A stretch of DNA of 64,000 nt from Acanthochromis polyacanthus (lineage: Eukaryota > Chordata > Actinopteri > Pomacentridae). Below the pieces are notes generated by a model. The model was not told the DNA's origin. It saw only the letters and a program-made list of their open reading frames with translations, and searched no databases. Where the stretch lies: positions 35,141,974 through 35,205,973 of the forward strand of contig NC_067121.1 in assembly GCF_021347895.1 (NCBI RefSeq), in the 5' to 3' direction. The number at the start of each line of letters is the position of its first letter. The stretch's first letter is position 1. A program made the translations under genes and the position numbers. Shown here one piece after another: positions 11,255 to 24,352 of this stretch.

Positions 11255-14200
11255 CACCTCACTTTTGATCATCTTCTGCGACAAATGTCAGAGAATCTAA
11301 CGACTGACTGTGGTACAAACTCAAGTCTTACATTAGACCTCTGTTATTTGTGCAAAGCTAAGGGTGAAAAGAGGCAAAACCAACTGAATTTATGACTAAA
11401 AGAAGAGTGAGTGTTTAGAGGGAGACTCAGAGGAGAGGCCTGGCCCGTCTCCTTCTCCACTACACCCCCCTGCTGGTCAAAGGTGGAACTGACCAGCAGT
11501 GCAGACAGCTTTACACCAACTTTTTCTTTCTCTTGCAACTCTATTTTCTCTCAGTAAGGCGAAGCTGTTGAATGGTGCTGTGGTGGCAAAAGCTTGTTTC
11601 CGGTTTTTGATTCAAACTGGGCTCTAAAAGGACTAATGGCTTGAAAACGTGGGACTTTAAGAAGAGTTTTTCCAACAACCAGACATGAATTAGTATGGAA
11701 AAAAATCACACTATTGATAAAAAGTGAAGTAAAAACTAGCAATGCCATCAGGTGTGGGTTAAAAAAAAAAGTCCATTTAGGAGCATTTTCTAGTTGGACT
11801 GAAGACTTAGAGGAAACTACACTTTAGTTCTGGATATGTATGGAATTTTCTGACATCAAGGAAGAGATGAAAGTGTGTCCTACATGCCCTTAAGAAATTT
11901 TCCTGTTAAGTTACATGCAGAATCTGTGACTATAACAAGAAGAGGCCCTAAATGTTTTACATGCTTTTTTCCGTTGCATCAACATTCAAAACTCTTCTTC
12001 AAAACTCCCAAATCTAATTTGACAAACAACACTGCAAGAATCTGGTCATTTTTACTGAGATCCACGACAAAACTAAGCATTCATAAGATTTATCCCAACT
12101 CTGGTGATCTTCGCCAACATTTAATTCATGCCAAAAGGAATTTCCCCCAAACTTTCCGTTTCCATTTACAGTCCATCATTCAAAACTACAAGTACACTCA
12201 ATCCTAACATGCTGTTATGGTTTTCCAATGGAACTGACACTTTGATCTGGTTTCACGCTATAATATACCAATGTTTTAGGTAACAATAGCGTGGGAAAAG
12301 TGAAAGGGCTTGAGTGCGTGTGTGTGCTGGGTGGTCTTCATGCACATGAGGGGCAGCAGCAGCAGTAGCGGTGCCATTAGTGGTGTGTTGTCTTGCTAAT
12401 AGGCTCAGTTTGGAGTCAATGGGCTGACTGAGGAAGAGGACCATCCATGTATTAGATCCCTCTCCATTCAAAGTCTAATGCCACCCTTTAGTCCAACCCC
12501 CTGATGTTTTTAAATGCTGCCTCTGTGTGTATTGACGAGGAAGCACTTTGATAGCACCTGTTTCACTGCTGAGGCATCTGTACTGCTCCTTTCCCTCCAC
12601 TTTTAAGTATTTCTACTCACCTTGAAATCACTTTAAATGATTTCAGTGACAGTAATGATGACTAACACAGAAAACATTGAGTGCTATCAGTGTAGATTTG
12701 TCAAATCAAGAGGATATCTTTCAAACTTTTTGACGTTTGGACTAAATTCTCCAGTGTTTCCTTGGTGAGCTGCAGTGGCAGAAGAAAAACACAAAGAGGG
12801 AATTTGGCGCGAAAAATCTTAATTTCTACAGATACCGAAAGCTTTGTTTTTTTTTACTGATTTAAGGTGTTAAAGCCTAAAATTAGCTTCAGAATCTTTT
12901 GCCTGGACAGACAACTGTGGTTTTTGTCCTCCATCACTTGCACTGAAATCAGTTTCTAAAGGTCATTCACGGTTGTCGGACGACTAATGCAGATTTTGAA
13001 AGCAGACATGAACACACTTGTATTCATAGCACCGCAAGCACACTTTGTTCACATTGCTCCATCAAACAAACACAGGGCTCATGTTGCACTTTCTGAAAAG
13101 CTGGCTGTGATTTTGCACTATGAAGCAGCAAACTAAAAGACTGGGTTGTAGCTCTGTGTCAGTGGGATTATTCCTGAAGTACAGAGAGCTGAGGACTTCT
13201 GGAGATCTTGGAATTTCCTAGTATGTTTGTGCACCATCCGTTGAAAGCATGGACAAAGCAAAGAAGCATCTCCAAAGTCCAGCAGAGACAATTTCAAATA
13301 CAACTCTTTTGATGATGAATAAAAAGTTATGATCGAGAATCTCCTCAAACAGTCTCTCTCTGTAACAAATAACAAATACTTGTAGGTACCATTTCTTTAT
13401 TCATGGCACATGCACAGCTGGTGTGATGCAGTGACAAACTCTGTACTGCATGTGGACGCCCACAGGGGACTCGGATGGATGAAAGAATTCACACTAAATG
13501 TTCTTTTGTGGACCCTTGTGGCCCAGTACATTCACAAAGCATGAACTGGCTTTTTCTGCCAGCATGGATGGGAAGAACAAATACAGCGACCAAATGAATG
13601 CCTCTTTTTCTGACCTGCTGCCTGTTAGCACAATGACCACCCCAGGTGAACAAAATATCTGTTTCATGATGTGATGATGCTGTTGTAGCATTTCTGTAGG
13701 TTTAGATTTGGAACTAACATCTTCAATTGAGAGAAAGATCATGCGTCAGTTCAAAAATGTGGTTATGTTGGTAGGAAAATGAACATAAACAGTCCAGTGT
13801 TCTGCTGGCCCTTCCATCCACCCCATCCCTGACTGTATGGACTTTGTGACTCAGTGACAGTATCATGCCATTTCTCATTTGCTTCAGACAAAGAGAGACA
13901 ATGGCAAAAGCTGCGAAAGGGCTTTGTGAAAATATGTGACAATGACCGACAAGTCTTTATAGGGCATTCCCTAAAATGATTGACGCTGTACTTTCACTTG
14001 GGAGGACAGTCTGTATCCTTCAGATGTCCACAGAAATGGGTGGATTGAACTTTAATATGCAACTTTAAGTATCTATTTTTTTGCTATTCTGATTATAGAA
14101 AGCATGTTGTCATTTTCAGCGTGTTTCCAAATGTAACAAATGAAAAGTATTTGCTGGAACACCACGGTTCTGTGACATTCCAGGAGTGTACAGCGCTACG

Positions 14201-14639
14201 TGTTGGTGGATACAGGTTAACATCAGGGCATGTTCTCTTCTCAGCAGATTTCTTCGCATCCATCTGAACTGAGTCATGTGTTGGTGTTATGAAACCCTTT
14301 ACATCTCCCAAGAAATGACAGGGCGATAATGTAAAGCCGAGCTGACAGCAGAGGGCCGGGGCTGCCCTCTCGCAGCCGACTTTCACATCTGCTTGACCAG
14401 CCAGGTTTATCCTTAAATTGAATTCCACTTGTTTTGAAACTCTGGACTGAGAGGAGGAGAGTGGAGAGGTCGGGATAAACTGTAGGTTTCAGCTTTTGTT
14501 TAAGGTGCTGCAATGAAGGCATGCTGAGTCTTTTTTTGGTTGATAAACAGATCAGGACAAGGTTACGTAGCAGGAAGCCCTTCTCTCTTTTATGGTTTGA
14601 ACCCATAATCCTTTGATATTTTAAGGCAGCTCATACTTG

Positions 14640-14930
14640 ACCCTCCCAACCACCCAGTGACTTAAGCAATACCCGGTAAGGTCGTTTACACCGCATGGGA
14701 CTTAATTCCTTAAACAAACCGTGTTTGAGTGTGATTTACAGCTAATCTGGACAGGCGACGGTCATTTCTATCTTTCCTTTAATAATTTACGATTGGTGGA
14801 ATTTATAGCACTGGCTCCCCAGCCGTGCACGCCGCCAAATCCATATGTCTGTAATATAATGAGATTTTAGCACAGCGAGATTATAAATTATGGTGTGATT
14901 TGTTCTCTTGCTGTTTTGTCAGGGCATAGC
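14640..14930. promoter_or_regulatory. Candidate conserved non-coding element
   Basis: Repeat-free and motif-dense sequence, including TTTAATAATTTACGATTGG and a CCATATG core, that ends just before a (GT)n tract. It has no coding frame. Its composition resembles vertebrate developmental enhancers; no alignment was possible. Confidence 0.3.
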
Positions 14931-14934
14931 CTTT

Positions 14935-14935
<1 letters not shown>

Positions 14936-14974
<39 letters not shown>
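14936..14974. repeat. (GT)n microsatellite
   Basis: About 39 bp of uninterrupted GT dinucleotides. Confidence 0.97.
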
Positions 14975-14976
<2 letters not shown>

Positions 14977-15076
14977 CTTGGGGATATGGCTGGCATTTGG
15001 CTGCCACGATGCTCTAATTGCTGACGTACACATAGATAGATGGGACCTGATGGTTGGTGTCGCCACTGGAGGGAGA

Positions 15077-15112
15077 GAGGAGGAGGAGGAGGAGGAGGAG
15101 GAAGAGGGGATG
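15077..15112. repeat. (GGA)n trinucleotide repeat
   Basis: A tandem AGG/GGA run inside a longer purine-rich tract (about 15060-15200). It produces the glutamate-run and serine/proline-run pseudo-frames seen on the two strands. Confidence 0.9.
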
Positions 15113-15379
15113 AAGAGGAGGAGGGGAAAAAAAGAGGAAAGAAAGCTGATTGAAAGAGATGAGGAGGAGAGGAGCAAAGGGAAGTGGAGCATGGATGGAT
15201 GGATAGAAACATGGAGAGACAATTGAGGAGGAGCGATATTGTCTTGCGGCGGGAGACACAGCTGCCAGCGGCTACACGGCCAAGCGGTTAACCACACTGA
15301 GGCAGCCGCATTTAGAGAAGGAAAGCAGAGAGACAGAGAGAGCAGCGACGGAGACTCAGCCACATTCATCTCGCTCTCA

Positions 15380-15660
15380 GATCCGTTGCTCCAGGGAGCT
15401 GTTGGAAAATGAAGAATTACATGGCCCTGATCAGATTACATTACAGAACAAGTGATTACATGCATTTGACTCTTGTACAAAGGAACAAAAATGAAGGAAG
15501 GGAAGGGAAACATACATGATCTGATTAATTATGTAATTATGTGGTATTTGCTCTGGCTATGATACATGGGCAACATTCTGAGAGAAGGTAGATGGGTAAT
15601 TTCTTTGACGTTTCGCTGCCCGCCATCGAATGCTGCTTAAATATAAATGGCGGTTTTTGT
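15380..15660. promoter_or_regulatory. Candidate conserved non-coding element
   Basis: Contains GATTACATTAC, TGATTAATTATGTAATTATG and other homeodomain-like cores in otherwise unique sequence. No coding frame. The call rests on motif density only. Confidence 0.25.
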
Positions 15661-16976
15661 TCTGTGATTCTCTGTCATCGTGCTGGGTTGGCCCTAAAGA
15701 AAGGCTGAAAAAAGACATCAGTTCTGAAAATTCTGAATTAAAAGCAACACAATTCTGATGTCTAGACTGTCAGGTTAAGATTATTGTGGTAAATACAAAT
15801 ACATTTGATAAGATGTGTGTTTTTGTGAGTAGATACATGGATTTTGGGCAGAGCTGCTTTAATTGTTACTATTATGATGAGCTTAACAAAGACCACTCTT
15901 AGCAGATCAGCCACAGCAGCGGTTTCTTTGGTTCAAGTGGAAAAACAGGTGCTTCTGACCCTTCACTTTTAGTATGACTACAAGTGGGAAAACACTGCAC
16001 TGGTGTCAGCTAGTTGCAACAGTACCAGCACACACAATTGACCACACAAACTACTGACCTACTATAGTTCCACAGCAATATCCAGATAGTTCAACAAGAA
16101 AAAAAGAGCTTGCAGTTCTGTCTCTTGACATGATGTTGTAGGTATGATGAGCGGTGATCCAGAACAATCTAATATGGAAACATGTCAAGTTGAAGATTGC
16201 TAGTGCCCAGAATATCTGCCTTGATGATTGACATGCAAACTGTTGTGACGGTTCAAGTGATAACTAACAGTGTGACTTCCATTCATACTGATCAATAGGA
16301 GACACTGACTGTAAATAAAGATCGTCAAAATGTCTCCGACATCACGCAGTAGTTTTGAAGCTCATTGCAGTGGCTCTGGCCGTCACCATTGTGTCATTTC
16401 CTGACCCCTTGAGTAAGCAGGCGAAGAATGAGTGAAGAAGCAGGCAGTACAAACACCTGTTGGCCATAAACTGTCTTATGACGATACCCACCTGTAACTC
16501 AAAGCAGCCAGGCCCTTTATTATTTATAATATTAAGCCATAAAACAATTTAAATGGGCAAATGCTATAAAAACGTCCATCCAATACTGTTTTCATGAACA
16601 AAGAAATTAGCTATAGCGACTCTTTTTATTGCAGGCTGTAAATGTGCTTATTTGTGCTGTAAAGTTGAACTTTTTTTTTAAAAAGGGTCTATGGGGACTG
16701 AGTCACTTTTGGAGTCAGCCTCAAGTGGACATTTAAGGAAGTGCAGTTTTGGGTATTTCTTCATTGGCTTAGTTTTTTAGTCCTGGAAGCAGTAGTTTAG
16801 GATAAGCTGGAGGATGTGGATGGGAAGCACACTCACTAAAGTTTTTCCTTAACTGTGACCAAGTTGATTTGCTGTCTTAAATGTGAGCACATAGAGACAT
16901 CCAATCAGGGAACAAATTCATTGTTTTGACAGTGGACTCACAACAGAAGTATCTCTACTACTGATACTCAGTCTTG
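15661..16976. other. Unique non-coding DNA
   Basis: Nothing recognisable beyond short A or T runs (for example 16671-16679). Confidence 0.5.
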
Positions 16977-17329
16977 TTACTCCGCCAAGAAACGTGGTGG
17001 AGTCATCCGATGATCGGTGTACGCTTGTCTGTCTGTCTTTCTGTGCGCAACATGACTCAAAAACGGAATAACAGATTTGGATGAAATTTTCAGGGAAGGT
17101 CAGAAATGACACAAGGACCCCCTGATTAGATTTTGGCAGCGATATGGCTTACAGTCAGGATCCACGGGTTTGTTAAAGACTTCTCTATCATTGTGAGATA
17201 GCAGCACAGTGTCACTGTAACTATGACAACAAGTGAATGCTACACATGATTGCGACCCTACTACAAATCCACTGCTGCAGATTTATCCGTCAGAAATGAT
17301 ACAATGACTGAGCAGCTTGGCGGAGTACT
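16977..17329. mobile_element. Non-autonomous teleost repeat with CCGCCAAG ends, copy 1
   Basis: The left end reads ACTCCGCCAAG (about 16979-16989) and the right end CTTGGCGGAGT (about 17316-17327), an exact 11-bp inverted pair. Inside is a short TCTG-repeat patch, then AACTCAAAAACGG and the block GATGAAATTTTCAGGGAAGG. An inverted, diverged copy lies at 32,228-32,580. A pseudo-frame antisense to the block reads SFLTFPENFIQI in both copies, which shows shared descent and not coding. Superfamily not determined. Confidence 0.8.
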
Positions 17330-19980
17330 GTGCTCTCTTGAGTGCTTTTCTTGTTTTGCATGTTGATACAAGCCTTCTTTTGGACACATAACCAATAGCA
17401 CATGCAAGCACCTTGCTTGTTCTTAAAATGTACTCACTAACCATTTGTTTCTTACCCAACAAATAACAGCTCAAATATTAGAATAACAGAGGGTGAGGGT
17501 GGGGGGAGGAGGAGTCAGGTTTTGAAAGCCATTTGATTGTGATGGAAATGTATTCAGAAGTCACATATTAGTTATGCATTTAGCTCATAAAAAAATAAAT
17601 TTCTCCAGAAAGAAACCAAATTTTGTGATACTGTCCAACCCAACAATGATGTATTGGTCAGTTGCAAAAATTCATGGAGTTCTGGATTTCTGGCTGAACG
17701 GGGACTGCTCCCGTGAGCATTTAGAATAAAGTATTTGCTCATTGTAATATTACCAACGATTTGTCTGTGTCCCCGAATCACAACAAAAACAATAACATGA
17801 AAAAAAGATTTCCCCCAATAAATAAATAAGTAATATCGGTGCAGAAATATGGCTTGAAATATTGCATTGGCTTCAAGACCGGGAACGATCAGAGTGTATT
17901 TTCTCCCTCACCGCTCCGGTCGCTCCGTCATCTTCAAACATCCACGGGGAGTGACTTGTTATTTGCTCTGAGCTGTCTGCATGGTTTGGCTTTTTGATTA
18001 GAGAGAGACAGAAAGAAAGAGAGAGGGAGACAGAGGGAGAGAGCGGAGATAGTGAAGAGAGAGACAGCCTTGAGGCACATGTCAAGCAATGTCACAGATA
18101 ATCACACATTGTCTTAAAATAGCTTTGAAAATGACAGTGTTAGGGGTGGGCTGGGGAGGGTGAAGTTAGGGTTTAGGGGTGTGTGAGAGATGCATCAGAG
18201 CACATGTACCATAATTAAAGACCAGATAAAGTTAATTTCTGACAACTCCCAGGGGGGGATTTTTTTTTATCAAGGGCAACATATAAAAAATGTCTATCTG
18301 TAAAAGGACTTGGAGGGCTACATGAGTGTCTAACATACATCTGCTTTGTCCTCTGAAACAGAGATAAATATACGGGGGTTGCCACAGTGGCAGAAAGAGA
18401 ATGAGTAATTTCCCCAGTCAGTCAGGTGAAGATGGTGAAGTGGCCTCCTTCTATCATCATCTACCCAGTACAACCATCCCATTTCATAGTCCAACTAACC
18501 TCCATATTACTGCTTCTACTGGAACTGTCACACCTGCTGCAGTCTGAGGAAAAAAGAATCGTTCTTACAGATTATTAAAAATGCATACCTGATTTTTCAG
18601 AAACATCTACCATTATGGTTTTTGGCCTTTTAATGCGCCCGTTCAATGTCATCGCAAAGGCTAAATGTGTAAGAAAGTTAATATTTCTTTGTATTAACCT
18701 ATTCTATTGTGCTGTCATAGTTTCAGGAATCAACGATGGCTACTGAAGGCAAACACGTTTAATGTCTGCAGCATCGTCCATTCATTTCTGAAGCGATGGT
18801 GTGAATCACTGAGGCTAAGTCCACCCAAATATATTTTCATTTTAAAACAGTGCTTTAAGACAAAAATATATTCATTCAGATGAAAGTTATACATTAGTTC
18901 TCCATCTGTTCTGACACGCCTGAATATCACATTCACATTCACCGGGGATGTCCTAGCCGGAATAAACAGGAAGTTAGCCGCCTAGTTATGGAGGGATGTG
19001 ACAAGATGCACGTGATAAAACCCAATCAGAAGGTGAACATGGGCGTCTTTGTCATATTTTCCAAAATTTAGTTTCTAAAAGGTGTTTTTTCATTTATTAA
19101 ATCAAGAAACAAAACAAATCTTACAATTTCCCCGTTAATTTTGCTCATTAACTGATGACTTTGGAAATAGTAAAACTGGCAAAGAAGTTCAGAACAATCT
19201 AACCTTAAATTCATTCTGTGACCGTGAAACTGCATTCGTATGTTAATGAAAGACAGAGAAAAAGTTTCTAAAAACACGTTTGTGCTTGTGGAAAAGGACT
19301 AAGTGCAGAAAATCCAAAATACTCGCTTGATTTACAGTAAGAGATGTGGGCCAAAATAACAAGTGACAAATCTTTCAATCAAGCAAAACACTTGTCTTGA
19401 AGATGCAACATCACCTTCAAGATGCAATCAGTTTCAAATATACCAATAAGACACATTAGAAGAAGCGAAAAATGCAACTGAGACCTTGACTTCTTGTTGA
19501 AAAGAAACTCAGATGGATTTTCTTCATGCAAAATAAAAGAAAAATTTGTCTTTACTGAGGCTCGCAATGCAGAGGAAATTACCGTACTGAAATTTACTCC
19601 TGAAAGAAATGATTCTTAAAGTCAACAAAAGCGCTCACTGATGTCAGCCACACAATAATATTCATTTAAAATAAAAAAAAACAATAGCTAACCTCAGCAG
19701 CTGTAAGTGACTGGCCATACCAAAGCTGTCCTGGTACATGCAAGGGTGCTAATTTCTGCTTTCAATGTCAATTTGTCATTTTTAATTGTAACAATGTGTT
19801 GTTTCTTTATTCAAAAGCATTGCTTTTACATTAGACAGCTTTGAATAAATAATATTATTCCATCACATTTGACAGCTGAGACCTATTTTTTTTAATATCC
19901 ATTGTCAATTAATGTAAAAATAATAATTAAAAACCAATCATATCCTTACAAATATGACAGAATAAACAAACAGCTGAGAC
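17330..19980. other. Unique non-coding DNA
   Basis: No gene or repeat family is recognised. A GA-rich patch lies at 18000-18065 and a G-rich patch at 18140-18185. Confidence 0.5.
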
Positions 19981-19989
19981 TTCTGTATC

Positions 19990-20280
19990 TCTAAAGACCG
20001 CTTTTATTTTTTGGTCGGGATGATTTGCCCATCTACTCCATAGCCGGCAGAAGCTGGTAGTTAAGCTAAAAATAATGTTTATTCCTGCAGACGTTTAATG
20101 GTCCGTCAAATGGGATAACAAGGACGGCTGATTTGTGGGCCTTTCTCTGCAATTACCCAGCCTCCCCACTTCCTCCCTGTTTAAATTAAACAAGCCATTG
20201 ATTTTATGCTGAATATTATTGTGCCATATTACTCAAGAGCGCTTTTGATAGAGATATGGAGTGATTGAACTCAGACACAT
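19990..20280. promoter_or_regulatory. Candidate conserved non-coding element
   Basis: Repeat-free sequence with TTTAAATTAAAC, GATAACAAGG and CAATTACCC-type cores and no open frame. Composition resembles conserved enhancers; unverified. Confidence 0.25.
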
Positions 20281-20733
20281 ACAAAGACAGACACATATAT
20301 AAGACTTAAGCAAAGCCATGGGGAGAAAAGCAGATTTTGTTGCTCGTACAATGAAAGTGTACATTTTTAAGCGGATTTACACTCGTGCTTCTTTTTGTCC
20401 ATTCAGCCGATACACAAGAGGTTGAAATTTAAAGAACAGACTCAGAACACATGCAAGCAAAACAGAAGCGCATGGATTCAATAGCAAAAAAAGATGTGTA
20501 AGATGTATTATCCCTCAGCTTGCAACCTCTTCTTTAGGGGCTCAGTTGGTTAACATTAAACAGACTCTTTCCTCTCGGGTGTTTATGTGCCATTTTCAAG
20601 CCGAAAATTAAATCCTGTACATTTTTCTTTCACATCTCTGGAGAGCAGCTCCTTGTCACAGAGCACGCTGTGGGGCATGATTTGTTGTTGCCTTGCCAGG
20701 TTGATGTGAGATAAACACAGCACTCGCCATGAA
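20281..20733. other. Unique non-coding DNA
   Basis: Nothing recognised; it directly precedes the Tc1-like relic. Confidence 0.5.
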
Positions 20734-21262
20734 TATACACCAATCAGCCACAACATTAAAACACTGGCAAGTGAAGTGAGGAACATTGATCATCTCATAA
20801 TAATGCAATATTCTGATAGGAAACCTTTAATCCTGGTGTTCATACAGATGCTTCTTTGACACATCTACTTTACCATTGTAGCACACCAAGCACTCAATGC
20901 AATGGAAATCCCCAATGGCAGTGATCTGCCCCAAGAGGAACATATATTCCACCACACTGCAAAAACTGCAACATAATGGCTCCAGAAACACAACAAAGGT
21001 GCTGACTTGGCCTGCAGACTCCTCAACGCCCAATAAGATCAAGCATTTGCAGGATGCACCAGAACAAACCGGATCCACTGACAGAGAAGAATTTTAACAT
21101 TATTTCTCAAAGGCACAGATGGCTAACGCAAGATTTAAAGAAGTCAGAGAATTCTGATGGGTCTTGGCGGGTTAATCAGTGGCCATTTCCAATATCAGCT
21201 GTGCAGGAAACACAGGGAATTGATGAGCTCCGAGCCTTAACGCCGTCACAGTATAGTGACAA
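20734..21262 (+). mobile_element. Tc1-like transposon relic (plus strand)
   Basis: The left end TATACACCAATCAGCCACAA, followed by a CATTAAAAC and AAGTGAAGTGAGGAACATTG block, matches the terminal repeat of a widespread fish Tc1-like family. From about 20920 the sequence follows the 3' part of the transposase: a CCACACTGCAAAAA block, then GTGCTGACTTGGCCT, then a degraded N-K-I-K-H-L-Q-D counterpart of the usual N-P-I-E-H-L-W-D motif. A GCCTTAACGCCGTCACAG block near 21234 fits the C-terminal region. The 5' half of the gene is deleted and the right terminal repeat is not found, so it is inactive. A second copy lies at 33,816-35,052. Confidence 0.75.
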
Positions 21263-23597
21263 TAAGGAAAGTTTTTTCTTCTCTACCTGTTTTTGAAAAT
21301 GCACTCAATGGCAGCAGGAGCCACTTCAGATACTTGACAAACCTAAAATCTTGCAACGGCACAGTCAAGCTTACAACTGCCCAAGTCTATGATCCGTCAG
21401 ATAAATAAGATTCACAGCCATCTAGCTAGCATTGATCTCGATGAGAGTTACGTTTCGATCTCGTCTTATTGCATCAGGTGCACAAAAATAGATGCAGAAC
21501 AATAAAAAAAAAGACCAAGAGTACAAACAGGGCCATACAAGCAAATGTGGAATACCTACGGTGTCTCACAAATATCTGTCAGATGAGCTTCTATCCAGAG
21601 TCAAGAGGTTTCACTGTGTAGCAGGTGCACTTCGTAATTTCAGCTAAAAACAACATGATTCTTGCCTATTGCAGCTGTGAGGTATGACAGATGCCCTGCA
21701 TAGCGTGGGCGTGTACAAAAAAAACCCCTCACACACACAGCACCACTCTGCACTGCTATGCCGGCAAATTTTGATTTCTCTTCCACTGTGTTAGTCATGC
21801 TTCTGCAGGCGATTACGCTCCATTGTTGTGTTTGAAGGAAAAATGAGATCACCTTTGACAGGTTCATCACGGAGGCCTTCGAGAGGCATTCTGTCTGACT
21901 TGGTGGCCTGACACTCAGCGACTCTATTAGTCATGTGTTTTCATCCAAATCACAAAACTGTGTCACCCAGGTCTTTCTAAGCACATGCACACGGGCAGAC
22001 AGCACAGCCGCTAAGGAGTGAAGATTACACAGAGAAGTCAAGTGACAAATTCAAGTGGCCAGAAGAAATATCAATTCATTTAGGACCAGTGAGCAGCAAG
22101 CCAGCTGTCAGACAGAGAGGGAGAGAGAGATCAAAAGGGCTTACCCCTGATATGACAGATGCATTAGAGTTGAGAGCAAGACAGTTAATTTTGTGTGTCA
22201 GTGTGAGTGAGTGTGTGGCTTCAGTCGGCCGCATGTGCGTTTGCGGACACTGAAAAAAATCAACACTTCAAGCGGCTAAACCTATCCTTTGTGTTTGAGA
22301 ATAACCGCAGGGACAGATGTGAGCTTGGTGGCCTCAGTATAGACATTTTTTTCAGTTTTACAGATGAAATACACCCATAAAGTGTTAAAACCAGCCTGAG
22401 CTCAACAGAAGAATTAGTGGTCGACTGTTGAAGGGGGTGAAAGTGACCAACGTTTACATAGGGGACCTCTTGTAGCTGTGTGAATATGCGCATTTTTAAT
22501 CTCTGAGCTGTTACAAAAAGCAGCTGGATCGTCACTGTTGCTCCCTTTAGAATAGGAAGACCTATCACCCTGGCAACCAAGGAAATGGAGGTGAAGCGTG
22601 TTGCAAAAGTGAAAGATGTATTTCAACCCAAACCACGATCTTATCTGCCTGTTGTCCAAAAAAAACCAAAGAATTTGTAAAAACCTATGTGCACTCGTTT
22701 CATTTCGGCACAGTGTGAGAATCAGTGCTGCTCTTTCCTGTTTTGGTACCATGAGTGTTTCCTCTGCTGTGTGGGTGAAACATACCTGCACAGTGAAGGG
22801 GAGACAGGTTGGACAGTGATTATACATCCCAGTAAAATATGTAACAGATTATTTTCATGTAACTGCATGACAGCAGATCTAAACAAACAAAAAAAAAAAA
22901 TCATGCTCAGGTTTGTGCTGATACTGATAACTTCAAAGGATCAGTGATTGGCCCTGAGTTCAATTCTAAGATCTGCAACTCCTTAGTATTATTATATATG
23001 CATATGGTTATGTTTAATTTGCTAATGGAGAGTGAGACTGTCAATGAGCAATAAGACAGCAGTGTCAAAGTTTTTTCTTTTGCTACTGAAAAGGACAATA
23101 AAAATGAGCCGATGTCAAAACCTTACACATGTAGCCACATTACACACGGTGTAAGCAATTGATTTAGATGTCAAAAATGAGCATAACCCTCAGCAAATAC
23201 CACTCTTCTATGGATATAAACTTCTTTAAGTAAGCACAAAAGGTAATGGACTGTGGATGAAGGAGGCAAAAGTAAAAGCTCTTCATAGAGTGTGTGAGCT
23301 CACCTTCAGACAACTGGAAAAACCTCAGTGCAGAACCAGTCACCGACATTTGTGCTGGTGGTAAGGATGTCTCATAAAGGCTTTCCTGTATTCAAGTGGG
23401 CAAAGATCACTAGACTGCTCCAGCACTGTGTGGTGGGAGTTAATGTCATTTGGCTTGGGATCTCCAAAGAGAAGCTGAAGGACATGTGTTCTGTCTTTCT
23501 TACACTCCTGTCTCTGTGAACAGTCAGTGGACTCAACAATGGAAAATGGATGATGGATGGGTAGATACACTAAAACCAAACAGAACTGAGCATTAGT
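21263..23597. other. Unique non-coding DNA
   Basis: No gene or repeat family is recognised. A 137-codon minus-strand frame at 22414-22827 has no recognisable domain and is taken as chance. Confidence 0.5.
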
Positions 23598-24346
23598 CAG
23601 ACCCTCCATGCGATCACATGAATTCCCAGATTAATCACCAAAATGCCGCCGATTATTGCCCAAAAGGCCGCATAATCCCCCGCATAACAGCGCATAATTC
23701 CCGCAAGAATCTCACATTTCCATGAAAAAAAAGAGAAATATGCGGGTCCTGCTTGATTTCACAATTTCCGCATAAAATGAGAAAATTATAACCAATATAA
23801 ATGAAGTTGTGAGTTTTTATGTGACGCCCGGCATGACGTCATCAGTTCGCGCATTCACACACACACTAGAAGCACGAGCTGATGCGGAGCGCGGCGCCAG
23901 TGTTGCCAACTTAGCGACTTTCTCGCTAAATCTAGCGACTTTCCAAAGCATCCTAGCGACTTTTTTTGTCAAAAGCGACTAGCCACAAATCCAGCAACTT
24001 TTTCTGCCGTTTTGGAGACTGACAGGAAAACTGGGATCATTCTGCAGTTACTGTCCTCAACAAGCAGCAGGTGCTGCTGTGAGCTTCTCCCCTTCCCAAA
24101 GCTCAGGCTGTCAGTCCAGTAACCCCACAGCAGTCCCAGTGTCTGATTAGAGGACACATCCCTCCACGGCCAGACGGCAGATGAATCGCGCATTTTTTTG
24201 CATATTTCACAACAATTCGCATACTTTGCAACTTTCCGCAATTTCCCCGCATAAAATTGTATAAAAACCCGCATATTTATTCGCATAATCAAGGATTTTA
24301 GCCCGCATAATTGAGGATTTTTGTCCACGTTTTTCTGGAGGGTCTA
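23598..24346. mobile_element. 749-bp DNA transposon-like element, family unassigned
   Basis: The ends are CAGACCCTCC and GGAGGGTCTA, a 9-of-10 inverted pair, and both are flanked by ATTAGT (23592-23597 and 24347-24352), a probable target duplication. Multiple CCGCATAA-type motifs cluster near both ends, all in the same orientation. The centre has three TAGCGACTTT units plus diverged copies (23909-24003) and a palindromic TGACGTCA (23834-23841). A 119-codon minus-strand frame (23969-24328) has no transposase motif. CAG ends suggest hAT, but hAT duplications are 8 bp and only 6 bp are seen here. Confidence 0.75.
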
Positions 24347-24352
24347 ATTAGT

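Larger units (their letters stand above)
10371..14640. other. Unique non-coding DNA, no gene recognised
   Basis: No coding sequence or repeat family is recognised. Simple tracts are a CT run at 10820-10847, a TA run at 11222-11245, and short A or T runs. Donor-like strings on the minus strand at 11,100 (CTG|GTGAGT) and 12,620 (AAG|GTGAGT) have no open frame behind them. Confidence 0.5.

Noticed and set aside
11093..12624. Donor-like CTG|GTGAGT (11,100) and AAG|GTGAGT (12,620) on the minus strand
   Set aside because: No open frame or CpG context behind them; kept only as background for judging the 9,680 donor.
14881..15369. 162-codon minus-strand frame
   Set aside because: Serine, proline and TH-dipeptide runs derive from (GGA)n and (GT)n tracts.
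23969..24328. 119-codon minus-strand frame inside the 749-bp element
   Set aside because: No transposase signature; crosses the GCATAA-rich end of a non-autonomous element.
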